Shown here one piece after another: positions 57,279 through 64,000 of a stretch of DNA of 64,000 bases; position 1 is the stretch's first letter; each line of letters starts with the position of its first letter. The notes beneath the pieces are model-generated. The model was not told the DNA's origin, made no database searches, and saw nothing but the letters and a program-made list of their open reading frames with translations. The stretch is from Providencia manganoxydans (lineage in GTDB: Bacteria > Pseudomonadota > Gammaproteobacteria > Enterobacterales > Enterobacteriaceae), in assembly GCF_016618195.1 (NCBI RefSeq), contig NZ_CP067099.1:1302001-1366000 (forward strand). Reading direction: 5' to 3'. The position numbers were made by a program, and so were the translations under genes.

Positions 57279-58244
57279 CTAGCTGATTTTATTTATGTTC
57301 AAATTTTTAATATAATGTTGTTCTATCACAGATGTTCCCCATTGGCTTCCTTCCTGTTCTTGAACTAACTTAAATCCAGCTTGTTGGTAAAGTCTAGCGG
57401 CAGTATTTAACCCTTTAAATGTCCAAAGCTCTATAGCTTTAAAAGATTGTGTTTGGCAAAAAGAGAGCGTTTTATCGAGTAATAATCGGCCTATTCCCAT
57501 TCCTCTGCATTTTGGATCAAGAATGAACCAACGCAAATGAGCATGGCCACATGCCAAATCTTGCCCATCTACCGCAATAGAACCAACAATATGATTATTA
57601 TGTATGGCGCTCCATATTTGGTTGCAGGGTTCACCAATTCGATTAATAAACTCACTGACATCCATTGCTATTTTTTTTTCAAAAAATTCACCAAAATTGG
57701 CATGTTCAAAGTAAAATTCTGCATGCATTTGGGTTATTTTACCGATTAATCCTGAACGATAGCCTTCATAAATATCAATGAATTGAGCGGTATCATTAGT
57801 TTGCTTTAGGCGATGTTGTTTGAGCGCATTCGCGTAAAGCGTGATCCCTTCAGCGACGGCTTGCTGTTGCTTAACTGCCAATTTTTCTAATGCGAATATA
57901 ACTTGCTGTTGGCCAAAACGATGGATGCCATTAACTAAGTTTTTACCTTTGGCAGTGAGGGATAAATTTTTAAGTCGTCCATCTTCGATGTTTGTCGATT
58001 CAATTATTTCACCATTGCAGAGTAGCTTTTGAATTAGACGACTGATGGTTGATTTTTCTAAGATTAAGAGTTCAGCTAGCTGTGCTGGGGTAATGGTGGG
58101 ATTTTGTTCTATTTCAAGCAGGACGTGAATCGCTGAGGGACTATAATTAGTCGCTGCGAGAGTTGAGCGCATAAAACCTAATTCACGTACCATCATTCTA
58201 GATGAAGAACGAATTTGCTCGGTTAAATCAATCTTATTATTCAT
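57279..58244 (-). CDS. MarR-family regulator fused to GNAT acetyltransferase
   Basis: A 321-residue two-domain protein: residues 1-150 a MarR winged HTH (ITPAQLAELLILEKSTISRLIQKL), residues 160-320 a GNAT domain with the acetyl-CoA loop CRGMGIGRLLLD and C-terminal ARLYQQAGFKLV. ATG 58244 follows GGGAGG. Such fusions are known; target and substrate are unknown. Alone on its strand. Confidence 0.85.
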   Translation of the reverse strand: MNNKIDLTEQIRSSSRMMVRELGFMRSTLAATNYSPSAIHVLLEIEQNPTITPAQLAELLILEKSTISRLIQKLLCNGEIIESTNIEDGRLKNLSLTAKGKNLVNGIHRFGQQQVIFALEKLAVKQQQAVAEGITLYANALKQHRLKQTNDTAQFIDIYEGYRSGLIGKITQMHAEFYFEHANFGEFFEKKIAMDVSEFINRIGEPCNQIWSAIHNNHIVGSIAVDGQDLACGHAHLRWFILDPKCRGMGIGRLLLDKTLSFCQTQSFKAIELWTFKGLNTAARLYQQAGFKLVQEQEGSQWGTSVIEQHYIKNLNINKIS

Positions 58245-58461
58245 TGTGCCTCCCAAAAGCAACTTGTTGTAAGCTACAAGCAGTTGCTTCTCTTCGTCAA
58301 TCCGATTTTTAAATAAATAAGAAAAACAATGGGATGAAGTAATATTGAAGTAAAATAAGGAAATAAGGGATAATGTTGAATTGATTACATTATGAGTGAC
58401 GCAGAGTGGGAAAGTATTCTTAATCCCAGTTTAGTAATAGATTCTAAATACCAATTGTCTA

Positions 58462-58890
58462 TCAATCTTTATAAGTCGTGGAGTGGGCGGGGTGTTCATG
58501 GCAAAAATCATCCCAAATATTATTAAAGTTTTCGTTTGGGAATCTATTTTCTTCAGTATTAATTAAAGGAATAGAAACGACATTTCTACCATCCTGATGC
58601 ATATAGGTTTTGACTAAAAATCGCCTGTAACTAAAGGATTTTTCATTTTTAAAGACTAGCACTTCACCGCAAACATAGCCCAACATACCGTGATCAAGCG
58701 TTTCCCTCACTGAGTAATAGTGAACATTTTTATATTCAGCTGTTTCAGGAAAGGGGAGAAAGTCTTCAACGGCCTTTTGTGATTTTTTTACGATATCAAG
58801 ATCAGGTGTGTAGTTTGCCATCATACCTGCGACAAAAGAGCTGCTCGCAATCAGCGCAATAATTAAATATGAAAATATGTTCTTTTTCAT
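58462..58890 (-). CDS. Hypothetical exported protein
   Basis: A 142-residue protein with an N-terminal signal or anchor helix (about 5-24) and a small polar domain. Two cysteines (GYVCGEV and DDFCHE) could form a disulfide in the periplasm. Family not recognised. No clear operon partner. Confidence 0.6.
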   Translation of the reverse strand: MKKNIFSYLIIALIASSSFVAGMMANYTPDLDIVKKSQKAVEDFLPFPETAEYKNVHYYSVRETLDHGMLGYVCGEVLVFKNEKSFSYRRFLVKTYMHQDGRNVVSIPLINTEENRFPNENFNNIWDDFCHEHPAHSTTYKD

Positions 58891-59553
58891 GATATTACTC
58901 TTTTACCTGTTAAGTGATAGAAATAAATCATTATTGGACCGTCATAAAGTAGCATGGATAAAAGTATGGTTATATGGTCTAGAAATAACAAGAGTTAAAT
59001 AAAAACAAACAATTACAATTTAAAATGAATTGTTATGTTGACTTTATTTAAGCCTATTATTATCTACTAATTTTTATTTTTTATAAAAAGATTTTTATAT
59101 TAATTTATCTCGCAAATGGAGAATTGTTAATTTTATTGTTTTATTTTTGTTGATTTTGCCACATTAATCGCTTTAGCTTGATGTAATGGAAAAATTTACA
59201 TTATCTATGATAACTCAATTCCCACCCATAAAGAGTACAACAAGCAAGAAAGATTTCCAGCTAAACGATAACCTCTCTTCACACAGCGGAAATAGGTGTT
59301 TCTCAGCGTTGAATGCTCTTACGATAACTCGCTAAATAAAGTGATTAAGGCAACGCTGATTGTGTTACGCGTCTAACCAGAAGAAGGGTGATAAAATGTA
59401 GATGTATTGAGGCTTAGATGACCATTTTTTGTTTTGTAGTTGGTAAAAATAGAATAGAGAACAAAAATAACTATAATGGGGAAGTGATATGGGAACACTT
59501 ATTTATTATCCTATTAGATCACTAATTCCTTATATAACGATAATATTATTCAT
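58891..59553. other. Gene-poor interval with a 9-base inverted repeat
   Basis: 663 bases, AT-rich. TCAGCGTTG (59303-59311) and CAACGCTGA (59351-59359) are perfect inverted arms 39 bases apart. No ORF above about 20 codons. Confidence 0.4.
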
Positions 59554-60430
59554 ATGAACAATATTAAAATAATTTGTCTTGCTATTTGTATTTCATTGAT
59601 TTGGGGAAGCAGTTTTCCTATATCAAAAATGACTATTGAAAAAATAGGTGTTTGGCCTTTTCGTTTTTATGCAGCGTTAACATCAGTTGTAGTGCTAATA
59701 TTGTTAGCGCTAATAGCTTTCAAGCGCAAGTTTCACTTCTATGGCTTGATTATGTGTATTCCATTGGGGTTTTTAAATGTTTTTTTAGTGACTCTTCTCA
59801 ATAATATTGCCTTGGGATATACGGATTCAGCTAAAGCATCTGTGCTGATTTATACTATGCCAGCAATGACTACAGTGATTATGATGATTGCACATAAACG
59901 GATTACCTTGAATTCAATAGTAGTATCATTAAGTTGCTTAATTGGGGTATTTATTTTTACGTCCTTGGATCACTTTGGTTTGGGCGAGATGATTATACTG
60001 CTGAGTGCTTCTATGTGGGCCTTAGGGACGTTTTTAGCAGAAAAAATTCCGACTCAGTTAGATCTACTTTTTAAAGTGATGTATCAAAATATCGTCTCAT
60101 TCTTTCTTATCTTATTGATTACACTATTTATTTCATCCAATTTGGATATATTTGATTATCAACAGGATCCTCTGCATTACATTAAGGATGTTTATTTTCC
60201 TATCTTATTTATAGGGATCGCTGGCGGTGTGATTGTTTTTGTACTGTGGTTCTACATGATAGAACAAGGGGGGGGCTGAACTCTCTTCTTATGCGGTATT
60301 AGTCGCTCCGATAATTAGCGTTGGGTTATCTCATTATTTTCTAGATGAAGTAATTTCTTTCACTATGCTGATTGGAATGGTTCTGATCTTGTTGAGTATG
60401 CTGATTTCATTTATAGGAAAAACAAGATAA
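59554..60430 (+). pseudogene. EamA/DMT-family transporter, frameshifted at a G8 tract
   Basis: A DMT carrier with ten expected helices. The first frame runs 241 residues to MIEQGGG then stops at TGA 60277-60279. A change of frame at the run of eight G's (60268-60275) continues as AELSSYAVLVAPIISVG and ends at TAA 60428-60430, restoring the last two helices (about 291 residues with G7). CISLIWGSSFPISKM is the family's first-helix motif. It may be a phase-variable gene, a pseudogene or a sequencing error. Confidence 0.8.
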
Positions 60431-60841
60431 ATAAGATACAAAAAGTTGAATCGATTCAGATTTGCATTTAGTTAATTAAAATTTAAAAGTAAGTATTTTA
60501 TTTATTTGAAATTCTTTATAGTTAACTATTAGTTATAACTTTAATTTTATTTCAATAATTTATTGAAAATAATGTCTAATTTGATTTAATTTTGTTTTTT
60601 ATCTGTGAGTATCATGGTGATTGTTTTAGTTTTAAATGGAATAATAATTAAATTGGCTAATGCTTTCCTATTTTATTTTGTGTTAAAAGGCTAATTTACC
60701 TTAACGTAATATGCTTTTGCTTTTTTTTGTTTTTATTTTTGTCTTTTTTGCTTTTTTTTGCTTTGCTTCGGGAACATATGATTATTATCACATTAAACTA
60801 ACAATATCTAAATTAAAGTAAATGCCATGAGGTAAAATGGC
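60431..60841. other. Promoter region of the PfkB operon with a T-rich tract
   Basis: 411 bases. About 60711-60768 is almost entirely T with spaced GC (two T8 runs and several T5-T6 runs). The start of the next gene lies about 75 bases after it. No ORF. Confidence 0.5.
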
Positions 60842-62062
60842 ATGAAAGCAGAAAGACATAAAAAAATAATCAGTTTTCTAAAAAATGCAGGCTCAGCAAA
60901 AGTTTCTGTTTTATCGAAAGAGCTTAATGTCACTAAAGAAACCATCAGAGCAGATTTAAATTCTTTGGCAAAAAAAGGAATTATTAGCCGTTGCCACGGT
61001 GGCGCATTCATTGAATTTGAGACCCTAGATAAAGTTGCCAAAAAAGAAATTATACAATTTCTAGAGTGCAATGAAAGCCTTAATGAAATAGTAAATAAGG
61101 ATGATTTAGTGAACGGCAAAGTTTGTGTTTTAGGTTCGTTTAATGTTGATATGATTAGTTATTTACCTCGCCTTCCTGAGGCAGGTGAATCATTGTTATC
61201 AAATAAATTTATTTTTTCACCGGGTGGTAAAGGTTGTAACCAAGCTCTTGCTGCAAGTTACTCAGACTCTCAAGTACATTTTATTACTAAAATAGGTACA
61301 GACCAGTTTAGTGATTATGCAGTAAATTTTATTTCATCATCAAAAATAAAAAGCTCAACCATTTACCAAACAGAAAAATTTCAGACAGGTACGGCATCTA
61401 TTTTTGTTTCAGAAAATAGTGGTGAAAATATTATCTCCATTTACCCTGGCTCGAATATGGATATTAGTGCTGATGAAGTCAAAATTCAGAAAGATAAAAT
61501 TATTAACTCAAATATTATCCTATTACAACTCGAAACTAATATTGAAGCATTAAAAGAGATTATTGCGATAGGTAATGAATACAATATTCCGATTATTTTA
61601 AACCCAGCACCTTACAATGAAATCGCAATAGAACTACTTGAAAAGGTTGATATTTTAACACCAAATGAAACTGAAGCGAGCTTACTTTCGGGAATTAATG
61701 TGATTGATTTAGATTCCGCAAAACAAGCTGCTGAAGCTATCTATCACAAAGGGGTGAAAAAAGTCGTTATAACATTGGGAAGTAAAGGCTCTCTTGCCTA
61801 TGATGGCAATAAGTTTATTTACTCACCAGCCTACACTGCGGTTGTTAAAAATACAGCAGGTGCAGGGGATGCATTTAATGGTGCTTTGGCTGCATCGCTA
61901 GCAAAAGGAAAACAATTCTCTTACGCATTGCGTTATGCCTCTGCATTTTCATCTCTTGCAGTTGAAACCAGTAATGCTTCAGAAATGCCTGAAGATATTA
62001 ATGTGATGTATCGTATTAATCAAACAACCTACTCTCAGGTTGTGACTCAATCTCCTGAATAA
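60842..62062 (+). CDS. DeoR-type HTH fused to PfkB-family sugar/nucleoside kinase
   Basis: A 406-residue fusion. Residues 1-60 are a DeoR winged HTH (VTKETIRADLNSLAKKG and CHGGAF); residues about 92-395 are a ribokinase-like kinase with GGKGCNQALAAS and the catalytic NTAGAGDAFNG. Similar fusions exist in enterobacteria. It may sense and phosphorylate the operon's own sugar or nucleoside. GGTAAAAT precedes the ATG. Confidence 0.85.
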   Translation: MKAERHKKIISFLKNAGSAKVSVLSKELNVTKETIRADLNSLAKKGIISRCHGGAFIEFETLDKVAKKEIIQFLECNESLNEIVNKDDLVNGKVCVLGSFNVDMISYLPRLPEAGESLLSNKFIFSPGGKGCNQALAASYSDSQVHFITKIGTDQFSDYAVNFISSSKIKSSTIYQTEKFQTGTASIFVSENSGENIISIYPGSNMDISADEVKIQKDKIINSNIILLQLETNIEALKEIIAIGNEYNIPIILNPAPYNEIAIELLEKVDILTPNETEASLLSGINVIDLDSAKQAAEAIYHKGVKKVVITLGSKGSLAYDGNKFIYSPAYTAVVKNTAGAGDAFNGALAASLAKGKQFSYALRYASAFSSLAVETSNASEMPEDINVMYRINQTTYSQVVTQSPE

Positions 62063-62087
62063 CGTCTATTCTGAAAGAGGAATAAAA

Positions 62088-62825
62088 ATGAAAATTTTAT
62101 TTATTGGTGAATCATGGCACATTCATATGATCCACACAAAAGGTTACGATAGCTTTACATCGAGTAAATATGAAGAAGGCGCAACATTTTTATTAAGTTG
62201 TTTAAAAAATAAAGGTGTTGAAGTTGATTATATGCCAGCACATGTTGTGCAAATGTCATTTCCAAAAACAGTCGAAGAACTCGAAAAATACGATGTTATT
62301 GTAATCAGTGATATTGGTGCAAATACTTTCTTACTGCAAAACGATACTTTCTATAATATGAAGGTGTTACCAAATTCACTGCAATTAATTAAACAATACG
62401 TTATTAATGGCGGTGGGTTATTGATGATTGGTGGTTATTTATCCTTTATGGGTATTGAAGCTAAAGCCAATTATAAAAATACCTTACTTGCTGATGTATT
62501 ACCTGTCGAAATGCTTGATGGTGATGATCGTGTTGAAACACCTGAAGGCGTATTTGCGTCCGCAGTTAATACGACTCATGATTCAATTAAAGGGTTTGGT
62601 AACTGGCCAATGTTCTTAGGTTATAACAAAGTATTGGCGAAGAAAAATAGCCAAACCGTACTGAATATTGGTGAAGATCCATTATTAGTTTTTGGTGAAT
62701 ATGAAAAAGGTAAAACAGCCTGTTTTATGAGTGATTGCTCGCCACACTGGGGAAGTAAAGAATTTATGGCTTGGGAACATTACTCAGATATGTGGGTGAA
62801 TATTCTAAAACAAATATCTAAGTAA
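62088..62825 (+). CDS. Glutamine amidotransferase-like protein (PF07090-type)
   Basis: A 245-residue protein of the class I glutamine amidotransferase-like fold (DUF1355 type), with GESWHIHMIHTKGYDSF at the N-terminus, NGGGLLMIGGYLSFMG where other members carry the nucleophile elbow, and FMSDCSPHWGS near the end. A classical catalytic Cys at the elbow is not apparent. AAAGAGGAA precedes the ATG. Same operon as the kinase fusion (25-base gap). Function unknown. Confidence 0.78.
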   Translation: MKILFIGESWHIHMIHTKGYDSFTSSKYEEGATFLLSCLKNKGVEVDYMPAHVVQMSFPKTVEELEKYDVIVISDIGANTFLLQNDTFYNMKVLPNSLQLIKQYVINGGGLLMIGGYLSFMGIEAKANYKNTLLADVLPVEMLDGDDRVETPEGVFASAVNTTHDSIKGFGNWPMFLGYNKVLAKKNSQTVLNIGEDPLLVFGEYEKGKTACFMSDCSPHWGSKEFMAWEHYSDMWVNILKQISK

Positions 62826-62828
62826 TGA

Positions 62829-62970
62829 GATATTCGTCATCTTTCAGGTTGCAGGGGTTTTCATTAAAACATAAGGGACGACGCGAGGCTTGCCGAGTCA
62901 CATAGTTTATCTATGTTCTCCGCCTATCTTCGCTTGTCACCTACCTGCAACTCGAATTATTTAGAGTATA
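62829..62970. repeat. Intergenic palindromic repeat, copy 10
   Basis: Left GATATTCGTCATCTTTCAGG, right CTCGAATTATTTAGAGTATA. Between the amidotransferase-like gene and the YdcZ-type gene. Confidence 0.8.
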
Positions 62971-63069
62971 AATAGCAAAAAATAAAATAGTAAAAATAAA
63001 AAAATAAGTGTGGGGAGTTTTCCTGCACTTTGTTATCCGATTTATTCGATTACAAAAAATAATGACTCA

Positions 63070-63182
63070 TATACTCGTCATTCTTCAAGTTGTAGGCTTT
63101 TCGTTAAGGTATGGTGATTGCACTCAATGGCACTAGTCACTGTGTTTTTTCTGTCCGTCGCACTTGAATGATTTAGAGTACA
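63070..63182. repeat. Intergenic palindromic repeat, copy 11 (shortened)
   Basis: Left ATACTCGTCATTCTTCAAGT, right CTTGAATGATTTAGAGTA. It is 100 bases after copy 10, in the same orientation. Confidence 0.75.
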
Positions 63183-63207
63183 GTCAAAATTCCAAAAGGA
63201 ATATTTT

Positions 63208-64000
63208 ATGAGTACAAAAAATTATTCTACACCTTTACTGATGATAGCAACGGTTTTAGCCGGTATGTTATCGCCAATGCAATCAGCCGTTAATGGGCAA
63301 CTAGGGGATGTATTAAAAGATGGTAATGCGAGTGCGGTAATTTCATTCGCGAGTGGCCTTGTTGTAATGTTCTTTATTATTATTGCTAAAAAGCAAACTC
63401 GCCAACAATTTGCAGCTATTCCGAGCTTAATTAAACAACGTAAAATACCTCTATGGAACTGGTTTGCAGGCCTGTGTGGCGCGATGGTTGTATTCTCTGA
63501 AGGTGCCTCTGCAAGTGCATTAGGTATTGCAACCTTCCAAACCGCTTTAATTTCAGCACTGTTGTTATCGGGTTTATTGTGTGACCGTTTTGGTATTGGT
63601 ATCGATGAGAAAAAACCGTTTACTACATTCCGTGTGATGGGCGCTGTATTTGCCGTTGTCGCAACACTATTTGTAGTTTCACCACAATGGCATTCTACAT
63701 CCGCAATCTATTTAGCTATCCTGCCATTCTTAGCGGGTTTATTAGCAGGGTGGCAGCCAGCAGGTAACTCTAAAGTTGCTGAAGCGACAGGTTCTATGAT
63801 GGTTTCTATCACATGGAACTTTATTGTTGGTTTCACTGTATTAACTGTTGCGCTGATTATTCGTATGGCGTTAGGGCATATTACCCTTGAATTACCGGGT
63901 GTGTGGTGGATGTATTTAGGTGGCCCATTAGGCTTAATGTCGATTGCATTGATGGCAATTTTAGTTCGTGGGTTAGGCTTATTAATGTTAGGTGTCGCAT
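63208..64000 (+). CDS. DMT-family transporter, YdcZ (DUF606) type, partial at window end
   Basis: At least 264 residues, open to the end of the window. A membrane protein with about nine helices so far, in two DUF606 repeats (GMLSPMQSAVNGQLG; GLLAGWQPAGNSKVAEATG). AAAAGGA precedes ATG 63208. Probably the uptake or efflux partner of the kinase/amidotransferase genes upstream despite the two repeats between them (inference). The C-terminus is not seen. Confidence 0.85.
   Translation, partial: MSTKNYSTPLLMIATVLAGMLSPMQSAVNGQLGDVLKDGNASAVISFASGLVVMFFIIIAKKQTRQQFAAIPSLIKQRKIPLWNWFAGLCGAMVVFSEGASASALGIATFQTALISALLLSGLLCDRFGIGIDEKKPFTTFRVMGAVFAVVATLFVVSPQWHSTSAIYLAILPFLAGLLAGWQPAGNSKVAEATGSMMVSITWNFIVGFTVLTVALIIRMALGHITLELPGVWWMYLGGPLGLMSIALMAILVRGLGLLMLGVA

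Noticed and set aside
60808..61119. 103-codon minus-strand ORF
   Set aside because: It lies antisense to the HTH part of the DeoR-PfkB gene, which has clear domain motifs; a shadow frame.
1..64000. CRISPR arrays, rRNA genes, complete insertion sequences, prophage
   Set aside because: No regularly spaced direct repeats, rRNA sequence, transposase or phage structural genes were seen; the only repeats are the dispersed palindromic elements, one second repeat pair and the 41-bp duplication.

Overview
The window is a chromosomal segment of a member of the Morganellaceae, most likely Providencia (inferred, not proven). The reasons are a fairly AT-rich sequence, E. coli-like core gene order (ybaL-fsr-ushA-ybaK-ybaP-copA/cueR-ybbJ-qmcA-cnoX-ybbO-tesA/ybbA-ybbP, then purK-purE-lpxH-ppiB/cysS and ybcJ-folD-argU), and a family of roughly 70-145 bp palindromic repeats scattered between genes. 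I cannot name the species.

Layout. 0-7 kb: a divergent catabolic locus with an EutH-type permease and a GlpK-like FGGY kinase on the minus strand. On the plus strand are two FAD oxidoreductases resembling GlpA/GlpB, a DeoR regulator and a DUF1937 protein. A perfect CRP palindrome lies in the divergent promoter region. 7-12.6 kb: ybaL, fsr, ushA. 12.9-18.6 kb: an accessory minus-strand operon inserted between ushA and ybaK, encoding two KASIII-like paralogs, a carrier protein, an amino-acid adenylating ligase and an acyl-CoA-dehydrogenase-type flavoenzyme. This trio plus KASIII is the gene set that makes and transfers pyrrole-2-carboxyl groups in other bacteria. The operon shows damage: a 41-bp tandem duplication rewrites the carrier's C-terminus, and the ligase has an in-frame stop at codon 3 of its natural start. 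18.9-31 kb: ybaK, ybaP, a four-metal-domain CopA with its CueR switch, the ybbJ-qmcA-cnoX-ybbO group, and tesA head-to-head and overlapping with ybbA-ybbP. 31-39 kb: a phytase-like secreted protein, an MFS carrier, purEK with a PurR box, lpxH, ppiB, cysS.

39-41 kb: two orphan genes that look like type III secretion effectors. One is a YopH/SptP-type tyrosine phosphatase and the other is an unrecognised protein. 41-45 kb: the fruBKA operon with two Cra sites. 45-46.7 kb: ybcJ, folD, tRNA-Arg(UCU). 46.7-64 kb is accessory and gene-poor. It holds a TauE-type exporter, an arsR-(arsD remnant)-arsB-arsC operon, an aaeXAB-like efflux set, MarC, a MarR-GNAT fusion, an EamA transporter switched off-frame at a G8 tract, and an operon of a DeoR-PfkB fusion, a glutamine-amidotransferase-like protein and a YdcZ-type transporter that runs off the window end.

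The most interesting leads are the putative pyrrolyl-carrier operon with its lesions, the effector pair, the 20-residue ArsD stub that keeps all three metalloid-binding cysteines, and the G8 frameshift.
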